DNA of 64,000 bases from Psychromarinibacter halotolerans (GTDB taxonomy: Bacteria > Pseudomonadota > Alphaproteobacteria > Rhodobacterales > Rhodobacteraceae): positions 372,001-436,000 of the forward strand of contig NZ_JARGYD010000003.1 of the NCBI RefSeq assembly GCF_029168315.1, read 5' to 3'. The notes below the pieces were generated by a model that saw only the letters and a list, made by a program, of their open reading frames with translations, was not told where the DNA came from and did no database searches. Within the stretch, counting starts at the first letter, position 1. Each line of letters starts with the position of its first letter. This document shows positions 1 through 8,449 of the stretch, piece by piece. The position numbers and the translations under genes are program-made.

Positions 1-1061
<1,061 letters not shown>

Positions 1062-1072
1062 GAGTAGACACC

Positions 1073-2596
1073 ATGAGCACCGAAGTCCGCGTGCCCACCC
1101 TGGGCGAAAGCGTCACCGAAGCCACCGTCGCGACCTGGTTCAAGAAACCGGGCGACAGCGTGGCCGTCGACGAAATGCTGTGCGAGCTTGAAACCGACAA
1201 GGTAACGGTCGAGGTTCCCTCGCCCGCCGCCGGCACCCTGGGCGAAATCGTCGCCGCCGAAGGCGAGACCGTGGGTGTCGACGCCCTGTTGGCCACCCTC
1301 GCGGAAGGCGGTAGCGCCGCCGCCGCGCCCGCCAAGGAAGAGGCCCCGGCCAAATCCGAAGAACCCGCCGCCGCACCGGCGTCCTCGGGTGGCGAAAGCG
1401 TCGACGTTATGGTTCCGACCCTCGGCGAAAGCGTCACCGAGGCGACCGTCGCGACCTGGTTCAAGAAGGTGGGCGACACCGTCAGCCAGGACGAGATGCT
1501 GTGCGAACTGGAAACCGACAAGGTCTCGGTCGAGGTTCCGGCACCCGCGTCCGGCACCCTGACCGAGATCCTGAAGAACGAAGGCGACACTGTCGAAGCC
1601 GGTGGCCAGCTTGCCGTTCTGTCGTCGGGTGACGGCGCCGCCGCTTCGGCCCCGGCCGCCGCGTCGGACGCGCCCGCCGAAGCGCCCGCAGCGTCCGGCG
1701 GCAAGGACGTCGAGGATGCGCCCTCCGCCAAGAAGCTGATGGCCGAGAAGGGCCTGTCGCCCGATCAGGTGACCGGCACCGGCAAGGACGGCCGCATCAT
1801 GAAGGAAGACGTGCTGAAGGCCGCCTCGGCGCCCAAGGCCGCGCCCGCCCCGGCCGCCAAGCCCGCGCCGCGCGCCCCGTCGACCGCCGCCGATGCGGAC
1901 CGTGAGGAACGGGTCAAGATGACCCGCCTGCGCCAGACCATCGCGCGCCGCCTGAAGGACGCCCAGAACACCGCCGCCATGCTGACCACCTACAACGAGG
2001 TGGACATGGGCGCGGTCATGGATCTGCGTAAGGAATACAAGGACCTGTTCGAGAAGAAACACGGCGTGAAGCTTGGCTTCATGTCCTTCTTCACCAAGGC
2101 CTGCATTCACGCCCTGAAAGAGGTCCCGGACGTCAACGCCGAGATCGACGGCACCGACGTGGTCTACAAGAACTTCGTCCACATGGGCATCGCCGTGGGC
2201 ACGCCCACCGGTCTTGTGGTGCCGGTGGTGCGCGACGCCGACCAGATGTCCTTCGCCGAGATCGAGAAGACGATCGCCGAACTCGGCATCAAGGCCCGCG
2301 ACGGCAAGCTGTCGATGGCCGACATGCAGGGCGGCACCTTCACCATCTCGAACGGCGGCGTCTACGGCTCGCTGATGTCCTCGCCGATCCTGAACCCGCC
2401 GCAGTCGGGCATCCTCGGGATGCACAAGATCCAGCAGCGCCCGATGGTGGTGGACGGCCAGATCGTCGCCCGCCCGATGATGTATCTTGCGCTGTCCTAC
2501 GACCACCGGATCGTCGACGGCAAAGGCGCGGTGACCTTCCTCGTGCGCGTCAAGGAAGCGCTCGAGGATCCGCGCCGCCTGCTGATGGACCTGTAA
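1073..2596 (+). CDS. sucB: Dihydrolipoyllysine succinyltransferase (E2 of 2-oxoglutarate dehydrogenase) with two lipoyl domains
   Basis: The E2 core enzyme transfers the succinyl group from lipoate to CoA. Two tandem lipoyl domains are visible (about residues 3-77 and 110-185), each with the ELETDKV lipoylation motif (Lys43 and Lys150), joined by Ala/Pro-rich linkers. A peripheral subunit-binding domain follows (about 215-250), then the catalytic domain ending in SYDHRIVDG with the catalytic His near residue 478. Length is 507 aa, longer than the roughly 400 aa single-lipoyl E2o enzymes. The two lipoyl domains are also nearly identical at DNA level over their first part, which suggests an internal duplication kept similar. 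It is the second gene of the sucA-sucB-lpdA operon. Confidence 0.96.
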   Translation: MSTEVRVPTLGESVTEATVATWFKKPGDSVAVDEMLCELETDKVTVEVPSPAAGTLGEIVAAEGETVGVDALLATLAEGGSAAAAPAKEEAPAKSEEPAAAPASSGGESVDVMVPTLGESVTEATVATWFKKVGDTVSQDEMLCELETDKVSVEVPAPASGTLTEILKNEGDTVEAGGQLAVLSSGDGAAASAPAAASDAPAEAPAASGGKDVEDAPSAKKLMAEKGLSPDQVTGTGKDGRIMKEDVLKAASAPKAAPAPAAKPAPRAPSTAADADREERVKMTRLRQTIARRLKDAQNTAAMLTTYNEVDMGAVMDLRKEYKDLFEKKHGVKLGFMSFFTKACIHALKEVPDVNAEIDGTDVVYKNFVHMGIAVGTPTGLVVPVVRDADQMSFAEIEKTIAELGIKARDGKLSMADMQGGTFTISNGGVYGSLMSSPILNPPQSGILGMHKIQQRPMVVDGQIVARPMMYLALSYDHRIVDGKGAVTFLVRVKEALEDPRRLLMDL

Positions 2597-2611
2597 GGCC
2601 GCCAAAGTCTC

Positions 2612-2645
2612 GGCCCGCGCCCCGATCCGGGCGCGGGCCTTTCGC
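2612..2645 (+). terminator. Rho-independent terminator after sucB
   Basis: An 11-bp perfect GC-rich stem (2612-2622 with 2629-2639) with a 6-base loop is followed by a short T run and then CGCC. It lies 16 bases after the sucB stop codon. It may terminate or attenuate transcription before the small genes and lpdA. Confidence 0.75.
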
Positions 2646-2677
2646 CCGCAACCGCAGCCAGCACGGGGAACCACGTC

Positions 2678-2941
2678 ATGCAGATGCTCTGCCGCATTGC
2701 CTTCGAGGACTTCGACCGCTGGAAATCCGCTTTCGACGATGACGCGGAACGGCGCGGCCAGGCGGGCCTGACCGTCCTTCAGATCTGGCGCGAGGCGGGC
2801 AGCGCCGACAGCGCCTGGGTGCTGTTCGGCATCAACGACGCCAAGAAGGCCCGCGCCTATGTCGACGGCCTGCGCACCGACCTGATGGAGGGGCGCGCCG
2901 GCATCACCTCCAGCGAATACCACATGCTGGACACCCTCTGA
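2678..2941 (+). CDS. Small protein of unknown function, possibly a dimeric alpha/beta-barrel fold
   Basis: This gene encodes 87 residues with no signal peptide or membrane segment. It begins MQMLCRIAFEDFDRWKSAFD. The alternation of short strands and an early amphipathic helix resembles small ferredoxin-like (dimeric alpha/beta-barrel) proteins, but I recognise no family motif. A GGGGAA sequence 10 bases before the ATG is a fair ribosome-binding site. It sits between sucB and a MAPEG gene, with only 3 bases to the next ATG, so it is probably co-translated with that gene. Function is unknown; its place inside a dehydrogenase operon does not by itself imply a role in the complex. Confidence 0.7.
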   Translation: MQMLCRIAFEDFDRWKSAFDDDAERRGQAGLTVLQIWREAGSADSAWVLFGINDAKKARAYVDGLRTDLMEGRAGITSSEYHMLDTL

Positions 2942-2944
2942 CCG

Positions 2945-3370
2945 ATGACACCCGAACTCAAAGTCCTGATCCTCGCCGCGCTGTGGCACATGCTGCAGCT
3001 CGTGTTCTTTGCCGTGCCCGCCAACTTGGAACTGGGCACCGGCAAGACCCTGTCGCCGCGCGACCCCTACCGGCTGAAGAAGCCGCTGATGGAACAGGTC
3101 AGCGTGCCCACCGGCCGCCTCGCGCGCGCTTACAACAACCACAACGAGGCGCTGCTGCTGTTCGCGATCGCCGCGATCGCGGTAACGCTCTCCGGCGCAT
3201 CCTCTGGCTATACCGCGACGCTGGCGTGGATCTACCTCGCCGCCCGGATCGCCTATGTGCCCGCCTATGCCCTTGGCTGGGTCCCGTGGCGCTCGATCAT
3301 CTTCGGCCTTGGCTGGCTTGCCACCGGGCTTCTCCTTCTGGCCGCGCTCTTCGCGCCTTCTTCTGTCTGA
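2945..3370 (+). CDS. MAPEG family membrane protein
   Basis: The 141-residue product has four hydrophobic segments (about residues 5-25, 65-85, 90-108 and 115-137). A polar stretch after the first segment contains NNHNEALLLFA, the pattern seen in the MAPEG family (membrane-associated proteins of eicosanoid and glutathione metabolism). Bacterial members are mostly of unknown function, some with glutathione transferase activity. The gene is 3 bases downstream of the 87-residue protein and upstream of lpdA, separated from it by a REP-like repeat. The family call is fairly secure; the substrate is unknown. Confidence 0.8.
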   Translation: MTPELKVLILAALWHMLQLVFFAVPANLELGTGKTLSPRDPYRLKKPLMEQVSVPTGRLARAYNNHNEALLLFAIAAIAVTLSGASSGYTATLAWIYLAARIAYVPAYALGWVPWRSIIFGLGWLATGLLLLAALFAPSSV

Positions 3371-3424
3371 AAATATCCCGGGGGGCCGCGCGGGACGCGC
3401 GGCGGGGGCAGAGCCCCCTCCCCG
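3371..3424. repeat. REP-like intergenic element, copy 1
   Basis: The element starts AAATATCCCGGGGGG, continues through an imperfect GC palindrome (CCGCGC/GCGCGG) and ends in GGGGGCAGAGCCCC. The same layout recurs at about 16905, 43044 and 52896, with looser relatives at 8241, 8383 and 61438. It begins directly after the stop codon of the MAPEG gene. Confidence 0.75.
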
Positions 3425-3445
3425 ATCTAGGAAAGGAAACCGAAC

Positions 3446-4834
3446 ATGGCACAATACGACGTCATCGTGATCGGCGCGGGCCCCGGCGGCTACGTCGCCG
3501 CCATCCGCTGCGCCCAGCTGGGCCTCAAGACCGCCTGCGTCGAGGGCCGCGAAAGCCTTGGCGGCACCTGCCTGAACGTCGGCTGCATCCCCTCGAAGGC
3601 GCTGCTGCACGCCAGCCACCAGCTGCACGAGGCGGAAGAGAACTTCGCCAAGATGGGCCTGAAGGGCAAATCCCCCTCGGTCGACTGGAAGCAGATGCTG
3701 TCCTACAAGGACGACGTGATCGGCCAGAACACCAAGGGTATCGAGTTCCTGTTCAAGAAGAACAAGATCGACTGGCTCAAGGGCTGGGGCTCGATCCCCG
3801 AAGCCGGCAAGGTCAAGGTCGGCGACGAGGTGCACGAGGCGAAGAACATCATCATCGCCTCCGGCTCCGAGGCCAGCGCCCTGCCCGGCATCGAGATCGA
3901 CGAGAAGGTCGTCGTGACCTCCACCGGCGCGCTGGAACTGGGCAAGATCCCCAAGAAACTCGTGGTGATCGGCGCCGGTGTCATCGGTCTGGAACTGGGC
4001 TCGGTCTACAAGCGGCTCGGCTCCGAGGTGACGGTGATCGAGTTCCTCGACAACATCACGCCCGGCATGGACGCCGAGGTCTCGAAGACCTTCCAGCGCA
4101 CGCTGAAAAAGCAGGGGCTGGACTTCGTGATGGGCGCCGCCGTGCAGAAGGTCGACGCGACGAAGACCAAGGCCACGGTCACCTACAAGCTGAAGAAGGA
4201 CGACTCGGAAGCGACGATCGACGCCGACACCGTTCTGGTCGCCACCGGCCGCCGTCCCTATGTCGACGGCCTGGGGCTCGAGGCGCTTGGCGTCGAGATG
4301 ACCGAGCGCGGCGAGATCAAGACCGACGGTCACTTCGCCACCAGTGTGAAGGGCGTCTATGCCATCGGTGACTGCATCACCGGCCCGATGCTGGCCCACA
4401 AAGCCGAGGACGAAGGCTTCGCCGCAGCCGAGATCATCGCCGGTCAGGCGGGTCACGTGAACTACGACGTGATCCCGTCCGTGGTCTACACCTGGCCCGA
4501 GGTCGCCGCCGTGGGCGCCACCGAAGAGATGCTCAAGGAACAGGGCCGCGCCTACAAGGTCGGCAAGTTCCCCTTCATGGGCAACGGCCGCGCCAAGGCC
4601 AACTTCGCCGCCGACGGCTTCGTGAAGATCCTTGCCGACAAGGACACCGACCGCGTTCTGGGCTGCCACATCATCGGCCCGGGTGCCGGCGATCTGATCC
4701 ACGAAATCTGCGTCGCGATGGAATTCGGCGCCGCCGCCGAGGACGTCGCCCGCACCTGCCACGCCCACCCGACCTATTCGGAAGCCGTGCGCGAGGCCGC
4801 TCTGGCCTGCGGCGACGGTCCGATTCACGTCTGA
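3446..4834 (+). CDS. lpdA: Dihydrolipoyl dehydrogenase (E3)
   Basis: This FAD flavoprotein reoxidises dihydrolipoamide of E2 and passes electrons to NAD+. The 462-residue protein starts with the GAGPGG dinucleotide fold, has the redox disulfide GGTCLNVGC (Cys42 and Cys47), a second Rossmann motif (GAGVIGLELG, about residues 178-187) for NAD+, the DCITGPMLAHKAEDEG FAD segment, and the C-terminal HAHPTYSE motif that supplies the catalytic His. A good GGAAAGGAAACC ribosome-binding region precedes the ATG. Length and motifs are normal for the family. As part of the sucA-sucB cluster it is most likely the E3 of the 2-oxoglutarate complex. Confidence 0.97.
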   Translation: MAQYDVIVIGAGPGGYVAAIRCAQLGLKTACVEGRESLGGTCLNVGCIPSKALLHASHQLHEAEENFAKMGLKGKSPSVDWKQMLSYKDDVIGQNTKGIEFLFKKNKIDWLKGWGSIPEAGKVKVGDEVHEAKNIIIASGSEASALPGIEIDEKVVVTSTGALELGKIPKKLVVIGAGVIGLELGSVYKRLGSEVTVIEFLDNITPGMDAEVSKTFQRTLKKQGLDFVMGAAVQKVDATKTKATVTYKLKKDDSEATIDADTVLVATGRRPYVDGLGLEALGVEMTERGEIKTDGHFATSVKGVYAIGDCITGPMLAHKAEDEGFAAAEIIAGQAGHVNYDVIPSVVYTWPEVAAVGATEEMLKEQGRAYKVGKFPFMGNGRAKANFAADGFVKILADKDTDRVLGCHIIGPGAGDLIHEICVAMEFGAAAEDVARTCHAHPTYSEAVREAALACGDGPIHV

Positions 4835-4835
4835 C

Positions 4836-5192
4836 ATGGCCCGGGTCGCGAAGGCCTGGACGAAAAGCTATGACCCGGCCCTGCGTGTCAGGGCCGGGGA
4901 TCCCCTCACCCCCGGCCAGCTGGACGACGAACATCCCGGCTGGCGCTGGTGCACGGATGCGACGGGCCTTGGCGACTGGCTGCCCGACGCCTTGGTCGAC
5001 ATCCCAAGCGACATCCCCACTGACACCGACGCTCCGCCCGCCCGTGCAATCGACGATTTCGACACCACCGAACTGACCGTGGCCGAAGGCGACACCGTCG
5101 AGATCACCGCCCGCCGTCTTGGCTGGTCCTTCTGCCGCACCCCGGATGGCGCGGCGGGCTGGGTGCCCGACGAGTGCTTGGCCACTTCCTGA
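4836..5192 (+). CDS. Hypothetical protein with SH3-like repeats
   Basis: The start codon is 1 base after the lpdA stop, so translation is probably coupled. The 118-residue product contains two similar segments: RVRAGDPLT...HPGWRWCTDATGLGDWLPD and LTVAEGDTVEIT...LGWSFCRTPDGAAGWVPDE. Both look like SH3-type beta barrels with the final G-W-(L/V)-P-D signature of variant SH3 domains. There is no signal peptide, so it is probably cytosolic. The role is unknown; co-translation with E3 is the only functional hint. Confidence 0.7.
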   Translation: MARVAKAWTKSYDPALRVRAGDPLTPGQLDDEHPGWRWCTDATGLGDWLPDALVDIPSDIPTDTDAPPARAIDDFDTTELTVAEGDTVEITARRLGWSFCRTPDGAAGWVPDECLATS

Positions 5193-5231
5193 CAGGGTCC
5201 CGCGCATGCCTCGTCGATGGACTCGCCATGA

Positions 5232-5246
5232 GAACAAAACGTGAAT
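5232..5246 (+). promoter_or_regulatory. LexA-type SOS box upstream of dnaE2
   Basis: GAAC-N7-GAAT matches the alphaproteobacterial LexA direct-repeat site (GTTC-N7-GTTC, read here on the other strand) with one mismatch. It ends 11 bases before the preferred dnaE2 start. A perfect inverted repeat GTGAA-N5-TTCAC (5241-5255) overlaps its 3' part. Confidence 0.65.
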
Positions 5247-5257
5247 ATACTTCACGC

Positions 5258-8215
5258 ATGCCCTTCGCCGAACTCGATTCCACCTCCAACTTCACCTTCC
5301 TCACCGGCGGCTCGCACCCCGAGGAATACATGGCCCGCGCCGCCATCCTGGGGATTCAGGCGCTGGCCATCGCCGACGTGAACTCGGTGGCGGGAATCGT
5401 CCGCGCCCATACCCACGCGAAGGAGATCGCGCGCGAGGTCCGGCTGCGGCGCGCGGCGGATCCCATCGGCCCCCCGAAACCCGATCACCTGCCCGATCCC
5501 CCCTCGGCGCCGATCTTTCACGTTCCCCGGCTGGTGCCCGCCGCGCGCATCGTCCTGACCGATGGCTTCACCGTCACCTGTCTGCCCCGCGACCGGGCCG
5601 CTTGGGCACGGCTCAGCCGGATGATCTCGGCCGGTCGCCTGCGCGCGCCCAAGGGCGAATGCGACCTGCGGTTCGACGACCTGCTCGAGTGGGGCGAAGG
5701 GCAAGAGATGCTGCTGCATCCCGCTGGACGCGCGCCGGGCGACTGGCGCACCCGCGCCGAACGTCTGTCGGACCGCTTTCCCGGACAGGTGACGCTTCTG
5801 ATGGCGCCGCGCTACGACGGGCAGGACAGCGCCCGCTTTGGCCGCCTGTCCGCGCTGGCCGCCGATCTCGGCCTGCCCACCGCCGCCTCGGCCGCGCCGG
5901 TGATGCACCACGGCGCGCGGCGCAAACTGACCGACGTGCTCAGCGCGATCCGCGAAGGCGTGCGCGTCGACCAGCTTGGCCGCGCCGCGCTCGCCAACTC
6001 GGAACAGCGGCTGCGCAGCGAACCGGAAATGCTGCGCCTGTTCGAAGGCCACGAGGACGCGGTCGCCCGCACCGCCGAGATCGCCGCCCGCTGCGTCTTT
6101 GACCTAGACCAGCTGCGCTACGAATACCCGTCCGAGATCGCCGGTGACGAAACCCCGTCCGACCGCCTGTCGCGTCTTGCATACGAAGGGCTGGACCGCC
6201 GCTATCCATCCGGCGCGCCGCAGAAGGTCCGCGACCTGCTGGCCCACGAACTCGCCCTGATCGCCAAGCTGAAGTACGAACCCTACTTTCTGACGGTGCA
6301 CGACGTCGTGGCCTTCGCCCGGTCCCGCGACATCCTCTGCCAAGGCCGCGGGTCGGCGGCGAACTCGGTGGTGTGCTACTGCCTTGGGGTGACCTCGGTC
6401 TCGCCCGAGATCGGCACGATGGTGTTCGAACGTTTCGTGTCCGAAGCCCGCGACGAGCCGCCCGATATCGACGTCGATTTCGAGCACGAGCGCCGCGAAG
6501 AGGTCATCCAGCACATCTACGACCGCTACGGCCGCCACCGCGCCGGGCTGTGCGCCACGGTGATCCACTATCGCGGCAAGCGCGCCATCCGCGAGGTCGG
6601 CCGCGCGATGGGCCTGACCGAGGACACGATCGGCGCCCTCAGTTCGCAGCTTTGGGGTTTCTTCTCGGCTGACGCCGTCGAAGAGAAACGGTTCCGCGAG
6701 ATCGGCCTAGACCCCGGCGACCGCCACCTGCAGCAGACGATGGCGCTGATCCACGAGGTGATCGGCTTCCCCCGCCACCTGTCCCAGCACGTCGGCGGCT
6801 TCATCATCACCGAGGGTCGGCTGGACGAACTGTGCCCGGTCGAAAACGCGACGATGGAGGACCGCACGGTGATCCCGTGGGACAAGGACGACATCGACGC
6901 GCTGGGGATCTTGAAGGTCGATGTGCTGGCGCTGGGAATGCTGACCTGCATCCGCAAGGCTTTCGACCTGATCCGTGAACACCACGGCATCGACTACGAT
7001 CTCGCCAGCCTGCCGCCCGAGGACCCGGGCGTCTACGATATGCTGTGCAAGGCCGACAGCCTGGGCGTGTTTCAGGTGGAAAGCCGCGCGCAGATGAACT
7101 TCCTGCCTAGGATGCGGCCCCGCTGCTTCTATGATCTGGTGATCGAAGTGGCGATCATCCGCCCCGGCCCGATCCAGGGCGACATGGTTCACCCCTACCT
7201 GCGGCGGCGCAACGGCGAGGAACAGGTCACCTTTCCCTCGGACGAACTGGGCGCGGTGCTGGGCAAGACGCTGGGCGTCCCGCTGTTTCAGGAACAGGCG
7301 ATGCAGATCGCGATCACCGGCGCCGGCTTCAGCCCGGACGAAGCCGACCGCCTGCGCCGCGCACTGGCCACCTTCAAGAAGCACGGCAACGTCAGCGAAT
7401 TCCGCGCCCGCTTTCTGAACGGGATGCGCGACAAGGGCTATGACGCCGACTTCGCCGCGCGGTGCTTCTCGCAGATCGAAGGCTTCGGCTCCTACGGCTT
7501 TCCCGAAAGCCACGCCGCCAGCTTCGCACTGCTGGTCTACGCCTCTGCCTGGTTGAAATACCGCCACCCGGCGATCTTCGCCTGCGCGCTGCTGAACGCC
7601 CAGCCGATGGGCTTCTACGCCCCCGCCCAGATCATCCGCGACGCCCGCGAACACGGGGTCGAGGTCCGCCCCGTAGACGTCAACCGCAGCTTCTGGGACA
7701 ACGCGCTGGAACGCACCGACGAAGGCGACCTTGCCCTGCGGCTGGGGTTCCGGCAGGTGCGCGCCCTGCCCGAGGAAGACGCCCAGTGGCTGATCGCGAC
7801 CCGCCGCAACGGCTATCGCGCGATCGAGGACGTGTGGCGCCGCGCCGGCCTTGCCTCGAAACACATCAGGACACTGGCCGAGGCGGACGCCTTCGCCGGC
7901 CTGAAGATTCCCCGCCGACAGGCGCTTTGGGCCGCGCGCGCCCTGCCCGACAGCGGCGAACTGCCCCTGTTCAGGGGCGACCTTGATGGCGAGGGGATCC
8001 GCGAACCGGCGGTCCCCCTGCCCGCGATGACGATTGGCGAGGAAGTGGTCGAAGACTACGTCTCGTTCCGCCTGACCCTGCGCGCGCACCCGCTTTCGCT
8101 GCTGCGCGACCGGCTGACCCCGACGGGCACGCCGCCGCCCCAGCCCCGCGCACCGGCACGCCCGGCTGCGGTGAGCATGCGAAGCCATCCGCGCGACGTC
8201 CGCCATTTCGCATGA
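5258..8215 (+). CDS. dnaE2: Error-prone DNA polymerase DnaE2, apparently lacking the C-terminal OB domain
   Basis: This is a C-family polymerase alpha-subunit homologue used in SOS translesion synthesis. I chose the ATG at 5258 because MPFAELDSTSNFTFL is the typical PHP-domain beginning and the LexA box lies directly upstream; an in-frame start at 5174 would run through it. The palm motif PPDIDVDFEHERR gives catalytic Asp403 and Asp405, and GRGSAANSVVCY lies just before it. The product is 985 aa. After SLRDRLTPTG-like sequence the protein ends quickly in a Pro-rich tail; I do not see the OB-fold segment that DnaE2 proteins normally carry. The usual partners imuA and imuB are not adjacent. Confidence 0.9.
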   Translation: MPFAELDSTSNFTFLTGGSHPEEYMARAAILGIQALAIADVNSVAGIVRAHTHAKEIAREVRLRRAADPIGPPKPDHLPDPPSAPIFHVPRLVPAARIVLTDGFTVTCLPRDRAAWARLSRMISAGRLRAPKGECDLRFDDLLEWGEGQEMLLHPAGRAPGDWRTRAERLSDRFPGQVTLLMAPRYDGQDSARFGRLSALAADLGLPTAASAAPVMHHGARRKLTDVLSAIREGVRVDQLGRAALANSEQRLRSEPEMLRLFEGHEDAVARTAEIAARCVFDLDQLRYEYPSEIAGDETPSDRLSRLAYEGLDRRYPSGAPQKVRDLLAHELALIAKLKYEPYFLTVHDVVAFARSRDILCQGRGSAANSVVCYCLGVTSVSPEIGTMVFERFVSEARDEPPDIDVDFEHERREEVIQHIYDRYGRHRAGLCATVIHYRGKRAIREVGRAMGLTEDTIGALSSQLWGFFSADAVEEKRFREIGLDPGDRHLQQTMALIHEVIGFPRHLSQHVGGFIITEGRLDELCPVENATMEDRTVIPWDKDDIDALGILKVDVLALGMLTCIRKAFDLIREHHGIDYDLASLPPEDPGVYDMLCKADSLGVFQVESRAQMNFLPRMRPRCFYDLVIEVAIIRPGPIQGDMVHPYLRRRNGEEQVTFPSDELGAVLGKTLGVPLFQEQAMQIAITGAGFSPDEADRLRRALATFKKHGNVSEFRARFLNGMRDKGYDADFAARCFSQIEGFGSYGFPESHAASFALLVYASAWLKYRHPAIFACALLNAQPMGFYAPAQIIRDAREHGVEVRPVDVNRSFWDNALERTDEGDLALRLGFRQVRALPEEDAQWLIATRRNGYRAIEDVWRRAGLASKHIRTLAEADAFAGLKIPRRQALWAARALPDSGELPLFRGDLDGEGIREPAVPLPAMTIGEEVVEDYVSFRLTLRAHPLSLLRDRLTPTGTPPPQPRAPARPAAVSMRSHPRDVRHFA

Positions 8216-8240
8216 CGCCAAACGCGCGCAGGACCTTTCT

Positions 8241-8275
8241 TGCCTCCGGCGGGGATATTTTAGGACCAAAGAAGC
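8241..8275 (+). repeat. Inverted intergenic element, left copy
   Basis: The copy reads TGCCTCCGGCGGGGATATTT and then TAGGACCAAAGAAGC. It is repeated in inverted orientation at 8383-8417 with very few differences. It lies in the gap between the convergent dnaE2 and lytic transglycosylase genes. A partial third piece, GGACCAAAG, occurs at 8358-8366. Confidence 0.8.
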
Positions 8276-8382
8276 AGCGCCCTGCCCCACTGCCGGGACA
8301 GGGCACCGTCTTCGGTCACGGTCATCGGCGTCCCCGCCTGTACCGCCCGGAAAATCTGGACCAAAGTGGTTACCAAAACCTT

Positions 8383-8417
8383 GCCTCTTTGGTCCTGAAA
8401 TATCCCCGCCGGAGGCT
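8383..8417 (-). repeat. Inverted intergenic element, right copy
   Basis: This is the inverted partner of 8241-8275, about 107 bases away. The two arms could pair in RNA and terminate transcription from both converging genes. The 8276-8382 spacer holds a small GCCCTG/CAGGGC hairpin and no convincing gene. Confidence 0.8.
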
Positions 8418-8449
8418 CCCGCACGCGCCGCGCGCGCGACGGCCGGCGA

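Noticed and set aside
6707..8290. A 527-codon minus-strand frame opposite dnaE2
   Set aside because: DnaE2 has catalytic motifs; the mirror has none.
8276..8382. A small minus-strand gene ending GRALLLWS
   Set aside because: About 37 codons are readable but there is no start codon or ribosome-binding site, and the stop falls in the repeat.
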